A DNA stretch of 64,000 nucleotides, taken from positions 117,978 through 181,977 of the forward strand of contig JAERSO010000022.1 in assembly GCA_016845585.1 (NCBI GenBank). The letters run 5' to 3'. Both the position numbers and the translations under genes were made by a program. The notes below the pieces were generated by a model, which saw only the letters and a list, made by a program, of their open reading frames with translations, did not search any database and was not told where the DNA came from. Of this stretch, positions 46,770 to 55,254 are shown in pieces. Numbering within the stretch: position 1 is the first letter of the stretch; every line of letters begins with the position of its first letter. The DNA comes from Acidimicrobiaceae bacterium (GTDB lineage: Bacteria; Actinomycetota; Acidimicrobiia; Acidimicrobiales; Aldehydirespiratoraceae).

Positions 46770-47192
46770 ATGTCACTCGCCATGTCACCCGAAGAACGTG
46801 AGGCCTTCCTCGCCGACCTGCACGTGGGAATCGTCAGCATTCCCCGCAGATCGAAGGGGCCGCTCACCGTGCCGATCTGGTACGACTACGAACCCGGCGG
46901 CGAGGTCTGGATGGTGATGAGCGACTCGTCCCTGAAGGGGAAACTGCTCAAGAACTGCCAACGCATCAGCCTCTGCGTCCAGAACGAGCAGGCGCCCTAC
47001 GCCTATGTCTCGGTCGAGGGCCCTTTCGCGATTGCCGCACGTACCGACGAGCAGATCCTCCACATGGCCAGCCGGTACCTCGGCGACGATCTCGGTCGCC
47101 AGTACGCGGCTGCCTCCGAAGGTGGTGACGACAGCATCATGGTTTCGATCACACCGGAGACGTGGTTCACCGTCGACTACGGCAAGCGCTGA
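46770..47192 (+). CDS. PPOX class F420-dependent protein
   Basis: A 140-residue split-barrel protein. AGGAGA upstream of the ATG supports the start. The core ADLHVGIVSIPRRSKGPLTV and PIWYDYEPGGEVWMVM segments match the small actinobacterial F420/FMN-binding PPOX proteins (as Rv1155-like). Reductase of unknown substrate. Confidence 0.83.
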   Translation: MSLAMSPEEREAFLADLHVGIVSIPRRSKGPLTVPIWYDYEPGGEVWMVMSDSSLKGKLLKNCQRISLCVQNEQAPYAYVSVEGPFAIAARTDEQILHMASRYLGDDLGRQYAAASEGGDDSIMVSITPETWFTVDYGKR

Positions 47193-47199
47193 CCCGTCG

Positions 47200-47526
47200 A
47201 TGAATGCGTCCCCCGACTGCCCGGTGTGCACGATGCCCGAGCCTCTTGTCGCCGACGATGGATTCGAGTGTGGCACCTGTGGCCATGAGTGGATGGCCGA
47301 CCTCGGCGACGGACTCCCCGCCGTGCACGACGCCAACGGCAACCTGCTGACCAACGGCGACGACGTCACCGTCATCAAGGACCTCAAGCTCGACGGCAAG
47401 AGTGGTGGCGTCAAGGCGGGCACCAAGGTGAAGGGCATCCGGCTCGTGGCCGGCGATCACCCGATCGATGGGAAGATCAATGGTCGGGCGATCGTGATCC
47501 GGGCGGAGTTTGTCAAAAAGGCCTGA
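47200..47526 (+). CDS. phnA: PhnA family zinc-ribbon protein
   Basis: 108 residues: a zinc ribbon with C7-x2-C10 and C24-x2-C27 and a C-terminal SH3-like domain (DDVTVIKDLKLDGKSGGVK, then GTKVKGIRL), the complete PhnA architecture. Despite the name, it is not a phosphonate-operon enzyme; its role is unclear. The polymerase gene overlaps its end by 17 bases in another frame. Confidence 0.92.
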   Translation: MNASPDCPVCTMPEPLVADDGFECGTCGHEWMADLGDGLPAVHDANGNLLTNGDDVTVIKDLKLDGKSGGVKAGTKVKGIRLVAGDHPIDGKINGRAIVIRAEFVKKA

Positions 47527-49216
47527 CCTGTCGCGAAGCGACCTCGTCGCGATCGCGCTCGAGCCGGGGATTGGACTCGGCCTCGCCCGCGGCGACCACC
47601 AGTGGGCGATCGCCACGCCTGATCCCGCGGTATTTCTACGCGAGTTCAACGAGGAGGCCGCGCCGCGGTGGCTCTGGTGGGATCGAGCGACATCGGACCT
47701 CCTCGCCCGATCCCGGGTGCCCATCGACCGTTGCTGGGACATCGCCACCGTGCACCGATTGCTCTTCGGCGGTTGGAGGACCTCCGTCGGCGAGATCTGG
47801 GCCCGCCTCCACGATCTGCCCCTCGAGACCCTCCCGCAGATGGGTCAACTCGATCTTCTCGAGATGCCCGATGACGACGGTGATCCATCGAATCCGGTCC
47901 AGCCCGACGGTCACCTGCGTCCGGAGTGGATCAACGGCACGGCCCACACCTCGGCCGATGATCTGGCGACCTGGGCGGGCCTCGCACTGGAGGCCCATCG
48001 ACTCCAGGCACCGCTGCTCGATCAATTGCCTGATGCCGTCCGCGCCCACTCCACGGCCCGATCGGAGTCGGCGGCCGAGCTGCTGTGCGCGGAGATGGCC
48101 CAGTTCGGTTTGCCGGTCAACGAGGAGACCGCCAACCGTCTCATCGCCGAGTTCGCCGGACCCCGTGCCACCTCGGTCGCCGATGAGGACCGGATACGAG
48201 CCGAGCGAGACGAGAAGGTCCTCGTCCATCTCACACCCCGGCAACCCGTGAATCTGCGCAACCCTGCCGAGGTCAAGGCGATGCTGCGCCGTCAGGGCCA
48301 TGATCTCCCCGACACCCGTGCCTGGCGGCTCGAGGAGCTCGCCGAGGCCGATCCGCTGGTTGCCGCGCTTCTCCGATGGCGCAAGGCCGAACGAATCTCG
48401 ACCACCTACGGCTACGCCTGGCTCGATGAGCACGTGCACGAAGGCCGCCTCCGCGGCGAGTGGACGAGTTCGGACGGAGCCGCCGGACGGATGACCGCCT
48501 CGGCCGGACTCCACAACCTGCCCGCTGCCATGCGATCGATCGTGGAGGCCGACGAGGACCATGTGTTCGTCCGGGCGGACCTCGGTCAGGTGGAGCCCCG
48601 GGTGCTCGCGGCCGTCTCGGGCGACCCGGCACTGGTGAGTGCGACACTCGGCGAGGACCTCTATTCGCCGATCGCTGCTCGCCTCGGTGTCACACGAGAT
48701 GTCGCGAAGGTCGCGGTGCTCGGCGCCATGTACGGCGCCACGACCGGCGAATCCGCCCACGCCCTGGCCGGGCTCAACACGAACTACCCGGTGGCCATGG
48801 GTCTGTTGGAGAAGGCTGCGGAGTTCGGACGTCGAAACGAGGACGTGTTCACCAGCGGCGGGCGCCGTGTACGGATGTGGAGCAACAACCCGGGAGACGG
48901 CGACCTCGACCGGGCGGTCGCTGCCGCAGCAGCGAGAGGCCGCTACGCCCGCAACGCCATCGTGCAAGGCGCCGCCGCTGAGTTCTTCAAGGTTTGGGCC
49001 ATCACCGTTCGGCGTCGCGGTCGGTCACTCGCTGCCGAGGTCGTGCTCTGCCTGCACGACGAATTGCTCGTCCACACCCCCGAAGCGAGCGCTGAGGCTG
49101 TCGCAGCCATGGTCAGGGATGCGATCGGCGAAGCCGCCCACTACTGGTCACCCACTGCCGAGGTTCGTTTCTCCGCCGACGTGAGCATCGTGAAGCGATG
49201 GTCGGAAGCGAAGTAG
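47510..49216 (+). CDS. DNA polymerase I-like protein (exonuclease/polymerase form)
   Basis: 568 residues, shorter than PolA because the 5'-nuclease domain is lacking. Polymerase motif A is D357 in RADLGQVEPR, motif B has R396, K400 and Y408 in RDVAKVAVLGAMYG, and motif C is H516-D-E518 in CLHDELLV. The first ~190 residues are a poorly conserved 3'-5' exonuclease-like domain lacking the usual acidic set. Actinobacteria often encode such a second family-A polymerase of uncertain role in repair. The start appears to be TTG, overlapping phnA. Confidence 0.87.
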   Translation: MSKRPDLSRSDLVAIALEPGIGLGLARGDHQWAIATPDPAVFLREFNEEAAPRWLWWDRATSDLLARSRVPIDRCWDIATVHRLLFGGWRTSVGEIWARLHDLPLETLPQMGQLDLLEMPDDDGDPSNPVQPDGHLRPEWINGTAHTSADDLATWAGLALEAHRLQAPLLDQLPDAVRAHSTARSESAAELLCAEMAQFGLPVNEETANRLIAEFAGPRATSVADEDRIRAERDEKVLVHLTPRQPVNLRNPAEVKAMLRRQGHDLPDTRAWRLEELAEADPLVAALLRWRKAERISTTYGYAWLDEHVHEGRLRGEWTSSDGAAGRMTASAGLHNLPAAMRSIVEADEDHVFVRADLGQVEPRVLAAVSGDPALVSATLGEDLYSPIAARLGVTRDVAKVAVLGAMYGATTGESAHALAGLNTNYPVAMGLLEKAAEFGRRNEDVFTSGGRRVRMWSNNPGDGDLDRAVAAAAARGRYARNAIVQGAAAEFFKVWAITVRRRGRSLAAEVVLCLHDELLVHTPEASAEAVAAMVRDAIGEAAHYWSPTAEVRFSADVSIVKRWSEAK

Positions 49217-49275
49217 CGACGCGCGCCACCTCGAGCGCGCATACTCTTCGAACGGATCCGATGAGGAGAGAACTG

Positions 49276-49797
49276 ATGCTCGGACAAGCGGAGGCATGGC
49301 GACTCGCCGCCGAAGGCTGGAGTCAGGTGTCCGGCGCGGTCGCCGCGGACGACTGGCACAAGCCGAGCACCTGCGACGAATGGACCGTGCGCGAACTCGT
49401 CGACCACACCATCTACTGGCAGGGGATGGCAGGACGTCTGCTCAATGCCGGAACCCAGAAGGGCGACGGGTGGGACACCCTCCGACCCGCGATCTCCGCG
49501 GCGCTCGACGGTGCCGCGGCGCTCGAGGGAAACGACGAGCGGTTCAGCAACATGCCACGCCACCAGGTCTTCGGGCTGATGCTCACCGACCTCCTCGTGC
49601 ACTCCTGGGACCTCGCCACCTCCATCGGTCGGGAGATCGAGCTCCCGGAGGCGGCGATCGAAGCCGCGATGTTCGGGCTGCAACGAATGCCCACTGAAAT
49701 GCTGCGCAGTCCGTCGATGTTCGCTCCAGCCATCGGGGTACCCGGGGACGCGAGCGCTCAGGACGCCTTCATCGCCTTCGTCGGCCGTCAGCCCTGA
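49276..49797 (+). CDS. TIGR03086/DinB-like maleylpyruvate isomerase-type metal-binding protein
   Basis: 173 residues. GAGGAG at 49263-49268 lies 7 bases before the ATG at 49276, deciding the start. The N-terminal four-helix bundle has a candidate metal-binding His in TVRELVDHTIYWQ and a second in DLLVHSWDLA, the family pattern. Often a mycothiol-dependent enzyme or unknown; no specific function can be given. Confidence 0.83.
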   Translation: MLGQAEAWRLAAEGWSQVSGAVAADDWHKPSTCDEWTVRELVDHTIYWQGMAGRLLNAGTQKGDGWDTLRPAISAALDGAAALEGNDERFSNMPRHQVFGLMLTDLLVHSWDLATSIGREIELPEAAIEAAMFGLQRMPTEMLRSPSMFAPAIGVPGDASAQDAFIAFVGRQP

Positions 49798-49812
49798 CCA
49801 CGGCCGCCCCGA

Positions 49813-50856
49813 TCACGGGATGCGGACCTCCAGGAACTCGAAGTCCGGCGATACGTCGCTCAGCGCGTAGGTCTCCTTGGCGACGAGAGTTGCGCTGTCA
49901 CGGGCGACGAGGCCATGGACCTCGTCGTTGCGGTGGATCGTGGCGTGCCCGCAGCGCACGAACCAGAAGAGGAACTCGTGCTCGGGCACATGCGTGGCGA
50001 GAGCGGCACCCTCTTCCGCTCGAACGATTCCGACCTCGGCCAAACCGCCGGTGGCGGCGGCGAAACCGAAATCGCTGATGGTGAATCCATCGAACCGCCA
50101 TGGTTGCCGAGCCGACGCCGCCTCGCGATGCCAGACGAATCGTTGACCCCCGAAGTCGCGTGCCGGATCGAACACCGACGTCGGCAGCTCCATCTCATGG
50201 TCTCGGTAGGTGTCGTGCTCGGCGGGTGAGCCGATCTCGACGACCTCGAACTCGTCGGAGGTGTGCAGAACCCGATGGCGTATGTGTGGTGGTTGAAGGA
50301 CACAGTCCCCCGCCTCGAACCGGAACGGCTCCCCTTGGTCCTCGTAGACCAGATCCGCCCACCCTGCGTGGCAGAAGATCATCTGGAATCGAATCCGATG
50401 GTGATGGACATAGTCCGGGACGGGCCCACCCACGGGGATCGAGATGTGACTGGCGATGTAGCGGCCGCCCTGCCGGTCGAGAATCAGATCCCGGTACTGC
50501 ATTCCAGCCCGACCTCCGGCGAAGGCGGCATCATCGGCCCTGTCGTGCACGAATCTCGGCCGATTCTCCGGGACCGTCATCGGTGGACGATCCTGAACGA
50601 ACCTGATCCGAGTGCCGTTCGGCGCAGTGAGAAGCGGCGCCTGCGGCATCCCTGCAACCGGGATCCGAATCTCGGCTTCTCCGCGCTCCAACGTGCGATC
50701 CAGCCTGACGCGGATGCCGTGGCCCTCGATCACCGAGACGGACGGATCATCGGCCGGTCGCAGCATCAGCATGCGAAATCCGGCTTTTTCAGCGAACCAG
50801 TCGACCGTCGCCTGCAGGTCGTCACAGCCGACCACGAACTCCGGCGTGTCCGCCAT
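49813..50856 (-). CDS. Bicupin protein with VOC-like N-terminus
   Basis: 347 residues. Residues 1-85 resemble a glyoxalase/VOC half-domain (FVVGCDDLQATVDWFAEKAG). Two cupin domains follow: the first with DYVHHHRIRFQMIFCHAGW and RFEAGDCVLQPPHIRHRV, the second with VPEHEFLFWFVRCGHATIHR. Likely a metal-dependent dioxygenase or isomerase. The start overlaps the stop of the FAD oxidoreductase gene by a single base (TGATG), so they are co-translated. Confidence 0.75.
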   Translation of the reverse strand: MADTPEFVVGCDDLQATVDWFAEKAGFRMLMLRPADDPSVSVIEGHGIRVRLDRTLERGEAEIRIPVAGMPQAPLLTAPNGTRIRFVQDRPPMTVPENRPRFVHDRADDAAFAGGRAGMQYRDLILDRQGGRYIASHISIPVGGPVPDYVHHHRIRFQMIFCHAGWADLVYEDQGEPFRFEAGDCVLQPPHIRHRVLHTSDEFEVVEIGSPAEHDTYRDHEMELPTSVFDPARDFGGQRFVWHREAASARQPWRFDGFTISDFGFAAATGGLAEVGIVRAEEGAALATHVPEHEFLFWFVRCGHATIHRNDEVHGLVARDSATLVAKETYALSDVSPDFEFLEVRIP

Positions 50857-52202
50857 CAGCTGCTCCCTCTGAGCGTGGCGCGATCGTGACGTTCGAGAAG
50901 GTCCGACGTCGCCAGCTTCGCGGAGGATGCAGCACCTTCGGTGCCGATCGTGCCTGGCGCCGTACACCCGTCGCCGACGTTGTAGAGCCCGCGAATGGGT
51001 GTCGCCACCGGCATCGTGCGACCGACCCAGCGGTGCATCCCGGGAGCGCGTCCCCGATGCATCGCCTTCACCACGAATTCGGCCTCGGCGAGCACTCCGG
51101 GGAAGTTCGCCTCCAGCTCCATCATCGTGTTCTCCAGCTCGGCTTCGTAGTCGACGTTGGCCGAGTCGACCGGCGCCCCGTACGCAGTGTGGAGATGCTT
51201 GCCCGGCGGCGCGAGATAGGGCGAGATGTTGGACGGGATCTCGAGGTAGATGAGATTCGTGTTGTTGCCGAGGACGAGGCTCCCGTCGAGATCCGGGATC
51301 AGCGGGCGGTCCATCAGGAAACTGAGGTGGAAGATCGTGGCCGCGTCCGCATCGATGTGGAGGCGGGCGACATAGCTCGCCTCGAAGTTGTCCTCTCCGC
51401 CGGCCAGATCCACCGTGCGGTCGGGGCCGGTGTTCGACAGGACATAGTTGGCACCGATCAGGCGTTCCTCGCCGCCCGCCGCCACTCGGACGCCGGACAC
51501 TCGACCGGACTCGACGAGGATCTCGTTCACCTGGGTGCGGCGCATGATGGTCGTTCCCCGGGCCTCGAGCGCGGCAGCGAGCGTCGCCATGAGATCACCG
51601 TTGCCCTCGGCTGCCAGGCCGAAGCGGCTCCCCTTGCTGCTGCCCTTCAGGAACTGGAAGAACGTGCCCGCGCCCATCTCGTGGATGCCCACTCCCATCA
51701 ACGCCGCCGTGTAGCCGTTGAAGAGGTTCTTCACATTGTCGTTGTCGGTGTATTGGTCCAGCCACTCGCGCATCGTGATCGAGTCGAGCGGCGTCCACCA
51801 CGACATCGCATCACGAAATCGAGCGAAGAGGGCTTGGGCCTGAGGCTCATCACCCTCGAAGGCGAACTCGATCATCCCGTACAGGCCACCGCCACCCGGT
51901 GGGAGGTCGTAGTCGCCATGAGCGAGGCGATACCGCATGCGGCCCGTGGTGTCGACCATGTTCATCTCGGCGCCGACGACGTCGAAGGCCTGCCGAATGG
52001 CACTCCCGGGGCCCATCGGAACCATGATCGCCCCCGTGGTGACGATCGCGCCATGCCGTTCACGGTGTGAGGCACGGCCGCCGAGGTGGCCAGTGCGCTC
52101 GATCACGGCGACCTCGAGGCCCGCCGCGGCCAGCCACGCCGCCGAGCACATACCGCCCATGCCCGATCCGATGATCACGGCGTCGAAATGTTCCTCCGTC
52201 AT
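50856..52202 (-). CDS. FAD-dependent oxidoreductase (phytoene desaturase-like)
   Basis: 448 residues. The dinucleotide motif DAVIIGSGMGGMCSAAWLA starts at residue 7, with the ribose Glu in AVIERTGHLGGRASHR. The C-terminus GLYNVGDGCTAPGTIGTEGAA is the second FAD site of CrtI/amine-oxidase-like proteins. The ATG at 52202 is chosen because it places the FAD motif at the usual distance. Probably desaturates or isomerises a hydrophobic substrate. Operon with the metallo-beta-lactamase-fold gene 13 bases upstream. Confidence 0.85.
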   Translation of the reverse strand: MTEEHFDAVIIGSGMGGMCSAAWLAAAGLEVAVIERTGHLGGRASHRERHGAIVTTGAIMVPMGPGSAIRQAFDVVGAEMNMVDTTGRMRYRLAHGDYDLPPGGGGLYGMIEFAFEGDEPQAQALFARFRDAMSWWTPLDSITMREWLDQYTDNDNVKNLFNGYTAALMGVGIHEMGAGTFFQFLKGSSKGSRFGLAAEGNGDLMATLAAALEARGTTIMRRTQVNEILVESGRVSGVRVAAGGEERLIGANYVLSNTGPDRTVDLAGGEDNFEASYVARLHIDADAATIFHLSFLMDRPLIPDLDGSLVLGNNTNLIYLEIPSNISPYLAPPGKHLHTAYGAPVDSANVDYEAELENTMMELEANFPGVLAEAEFVVKAMHRGRAPGMHRWVGRTMPVATPIRGLYNVGDGCTAPGTIGTEGAASSAKLATSDLLERHDRATLRGSS

Positions 52203-52215
52203 TGCATCTCTCCGG

Positions 52216-53490
52216 TCATGAGATGTGTTGCCAGCTGCTGTGGCCGGCGTCGAGCAGGTTTGCACTCGATCGGTAGCACGAACGCGACACGAACGGCGCC
52301 ACCTGTCCCGAGCGCTCGCGGCAGAGGCCGGCCTTGAGCTCCCGCGCCTCGGCGACGATCGGATCATCCCCGGGAGCGAGGGCAACGAGGTCGATCACAT
52401 GAAGCGCGAGCTGGGTCTCCCCCGCCTCACTGAGCCGGCGTGCCCGGTCAAGGACTTGCCGGGGGTCGCCGATCGCCGAGAGCACGGCGGCGGCCGCCTC
52501 GGCGGGCGGTGCCGGATGAAGCGTTGTCGGGTTCCGGTCCCACCAGCCGTTCTCCTCGCGATACAGGTCACGCACGATGTAGTCGGGCGAGCCATAATTG
52601 GGCGCCATCCATGGCACCTCGAACATCTCCGCCGGATAGGTCATGTCGGCAAGGATCTCACCCTCGTCCATCCCCGCGTTCATCCGTGCCACGACTTCGG
52701 CTCGGAGCCAGCGGAGTGTCTCCGCCGTGCGCAGGAGGTGGTGCTTGATGTCGTCGCCTTCGACGATCGGCCCGAACTCGGTCACGAGTCGGGTCGCCCC
52801 GAGGGCGGCGAGTCGCTCGAGAGACTCGGCCCATCGGATCGTGAAACGCTGCGTGCGCAGGGGCGTACCGATGTTGGGAATCACCATGTCGGGTGTCGCC
52901 GCCCCTCCGAACAACACGCCGTCGTCGGGAAGCCAGACCGCCAGAGCGTCGTCCACCTCGGATGGCACCCAGATCAACTCCACCCGGCGGGTGCCCTCGA
53001 CCAGCGTCAACGTGTCGGCGAACGTCTCGGTCACGTCGTGAAGTGCCATGCCCGCGGCCCGGGCCTCGAGCGGGACCGGCGTGCGGGACGGGAACTGCAC
53101 CGCCAGCATCCTGAGCTGGAGTCCGGCAGTCTCGCGGTAGCGGGCATACCGTTTGACGATGTTCTCGTGCCCCACCCGCCGCGGCGCCGGGTCGCCCCGC
53201 TCCGCATTGTGCGCGTCCCAGAGATCGACCGCGCTGTTGTAGCCGTTGTGGCCGTGGCTGTAGACGATCGCGTGCACCGGCGAGTCGGTTCGTCGACGGA
53301 GCGTCGAGAGCATGTCAGGCACATGGTTCGGCGAGCTGGCGTCGATCACCACGACCCCAGCATCGGTCTCGATCGCCAGCGAGTTGCCCTGGCCGGGCAG
53401 CACGTACAGCCCGTCGCCCAGGACCTGGCCGCCGAGGGCGCCGGTGAGGATACCCCGGCGCTTGGGGGGATCGGACTGCTCGGTTGACAT
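52216..53490 (-). CDS. Metallo-beta-lactamase-fold protein, alkylsulfatase-like, with degenerate metal site
   Basis: 424 residues: MBL domain (about 25-265) and an alkylsulfatase-dimerisation-like region (PNYGSPDYIVRDLYREENGWW, about 300-320). The canonical HxHxDH is SHGHNGYN here, so the Asp and third His are lost. The later His of the HAPGETDD and GHG motifs are also replaced (VPSEVDD, TEFGPIV). It therefore probably cannot bind two zinc ions and may be inactive or use another chemistry. It starts 17 bases after the permease gene ends. Confidence 0.78.
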   Translation of the reverse strand: MSTEQSDPPKRRGILTGALGGQVLGDGLYVLPGQGNSLAIETDAGVVVIDASSPNHVPDMLSTLRRRTDSPVHAIVYSHGHNGYNSAVDLWDAHNAERGDPAPRRVGHENIVKRYARYRETAGLQLRMLAVQFPSRTPVPLEARAAGMALHDVTETFADTLTLVEGTRRVELIWVPSEVDDALAVWLPDDGVLFGGAATPDMVIPNIGTPLRTQRFTIRWAESLERLAALGATRLVTEFGPIVEGDDIKHHLLRTAETLRWLRAEVVARMNAGMDEGEILADMTYPAEMFEVPWMAPNYGSPDYIVRDLYREENGWWDRNPTTLHPAPPAEAAAAVLSAIGDPRQVLDRARRLSEAGETQLALHVIDLVALAPGDDPIVAEARELKAGLCRERSGQVAPFVSRSCYRSSANLLDAGHSSWQHIS

Positions 53491-53507
53491 GTGAACTCCC
53501 TGGGCCG

Positions 53508-54497
53508 CTACTTCTTTGAGATTCGCGGATCCATGACCCGCACGAGAACATCGACGACCGAATTGATCGTGACGAAGACGATGACGAGGTACGTGGTGAG
53601 GGCCAGAAGCAGGTACTCGTCACGATTGATGGTGGCTTCGAACAGCAGCCCACCGAGCCCCCCGATTCCGAATACCAGTTCCACCACGACGGCGCCCGAG
53701 AGCATCGAGCCGATGTTCAGGCCCACGATGTTCAAGAGCCCGAGGGAGGCGGGTCGCAGTGCGTGACGAAAGAGAATGAACCGCGAACTGAGGCCCTTGC
53801 TCACCGCGCTGGTGATGTAGTCCTCTTCAAGCACTCGGAGCACGTCGGCACGGACGATCCGGCCGACGGCTCCGAACTCGGCGAGGACGAGCGCGGTGAC
53901 GGGCAGGACGAGGTGCCGGAGGTGATCCGTGATCGACACGGATGGTCGAACCCAACTCGCGGCGGGGAGCCATCGCAGTTGCAGGGCGAAGACGGCGATC
54001 AGGATGTACGGCGTCACGAAGACCGGAATGCCCTGGGACAGCCCGAGGATGCCGTCGACCACGCGACCGGCACGACGCTGTGACCAGAGCGCCGCCAGCA
54101 CGCCCAGGGGCACGCCGATCGCCACCGTGGCGCCGACGCCGACGAGCATCAGCTCGCCGGAGATGGGCAGCCTCGGCTGGATGTACTCCCACACTTCCGT
54201 GCGGGCCCGCATCGAGAAGCCGAAGTCCAGCTGGACAGCGTCGATCATCCAGCGGACCCAGCGGACGAAGACGTTCTCATCGAGGTGGTAGGCCTCGGAC
54301 AACGCCTGATCGCGCTCCGACTGCAGGTTCGGCCCCGACGGGAACACCACGGCGCGGAAGCCACCCGGGATCGAGATGTCGATCAAGAGGAAGACGGCCA
54401 GCGTCGTGCCCGCGATCGTGGCCAACAGACGCCGCAGATAGCGCCCGATCTCCTTCGCGATCGTCCACAGAATGGTCGCTCCCCTGACGTGACGCAC
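53508..54497 (-). CDS. Orphan ABC transporter permease (DppB-like)
   Basis: A 329-residue inner-membrane permease of the binding-protein-dependent peptide/nickel type, with six hydrophobic segments and the EAA-type loop EDYITSAVSKGLSSRFILFRHA. The GTG at 54497 is chosen because GGGGAGGG lies just upstream; the first 40 residues form the first helix. No DppA, DppC, DppD or DppF-like genes are adjacent, so it cannot work alone. It heads a minus-strand operon with MBL-fold, FAD and bicupin genes. Confidence 0.83.
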   Translation of the reverse strand: MRHVRGATILWTIAKEIGRYLRRLLATIAGTTLAVFLLIDISIPGGFRAVVFPSGPNLQSERDQALSEAYHLDENVFVRWVRWMIDAVQLDFGFSMRARTEVWEYIQPRLPISGELMLVGVGATVAIGVPLGVLAALWSQRRAGRVVDGILGLSQGIPVFVTPYILIAVFALQLRWLPAASWVRPSVSITDHLRHLVLPVTALVLAEFGAVGRIVRADVLRVLEEDYITSAVSKGLSSRFILFRHALRPASLGLLNIVGLNIGSMLSGAVVVELVFGIGGLGGLLFEATINRDEYLLLALTTYLVIVFVTINSVVDVLVRVMDPRISKK

Positions 54498-54576
54498 CGG
54501 CCCTCCCCTCGTTCGATTCTCGCGCGGTCTGGGAGGTATCTTGCAGTCGAACACGCACGATCAACGGAGCCGACCC

Positions 54577-55254
54577 ATGCCGATCGATCTCTACGAAGCG
54601 ATGAGCACCCTCCGAGCCGTGCGCCGGCTTCGACCGGACCCGATTCCCGACGACGTGCTGCAACGGGTTCTACAGGCGGCTTGCTGGGCGCCCACCGGCG
54701 GCAACCAACAGCCATGGAAGGTCGTGGTCGTCACCGACCCCGCCGTGAAGAAGGGCCTACAGGACATCTACCGGCCCGAGTGGCAGCGCTACGTCGTCGG
54801 CTTTCTCGGCCGCCTCGAGGGTCAACCCGACCAAGTGGTCGAGCCGTGGAAGCGGGTGGCCAAGGCCGGCGACTACCTCGCCGACCATCTCCACGAAGCC
54901 CCTGCGATCCTCATGTTCTGCGGCAACCCTGCTGCCATGGCCATCACCGACGCGAAACTCGACCGCGTCAGCATGGTTGGAGGCGGATCCGTCTACCCGT
55001 CGGTCCAGAACGCCATGCTGGCCTGCGTCGCCGAGGGGTTGGGCTGCACGCTCACCACGCTGCATTGCCTCCGCGAGGCCGAGGTCAAGGAGTTGCTCGC
55101 CATCCCCGACTCGTGGGCCACCCTGGCGATGATCCCCATCGGCTACCCCGTCCACCGCGGTCATGGCCCGATCACCCGCAAGGGACCCGACGTCATGGCC
55201 GCCCAGAACTCCTTCGGCACCCCCTGGCCGACTGGGTCGCAGGAATCGCCGTGA
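54577..55254 (+). CDS. Nitroreductase family protein
   Basis: 225 residues; start ATG at 54577 (MPIDLYEAM). FMN-binding STLRAVRRLRPDPIPDD and APTGGNQQPWKVVVV are clear, as is the GGGSVYPSVQNAMLACVAEGLGC segment. The third nitroreductase-fold protein of the window. Its stop overlaps the start of the flavoprotein behind it (GTGA), a coupling that fits a flavin reductase serving a flavin-dependent oxygenase. Confidence 0.87.
   Translation: MPIDLYEAMSTLRAVRRLRPDPIPDDVLQRVLQAACWAPTGGNQQPWKVVVVTDPAVKKGLQDIYRPEWQRYVVGFLGRLEGQPDQVVEPWKRVAKAGDYLADHLHEAPAILMFCGNPAAMAITDAKLDRVSMVGGGSVYPSVQNAMLACVAEGLGCTLTTLHCLREAEVKELLAIPDSWATLAMIPIGYPVHRGHGPITRKGPDVMAAQNSFGTPWPTGSQESP

Noticed and set aside
54285..55250. 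N-terminal extension of the flavoprotein ORF starting at 54285.
   Set aside because: It overlaps the permease start and the nitroreductase in another frame and is Arg/Pro-rich; the GTG at 55251 overlaps the nitroreductase stop and begins family homology.
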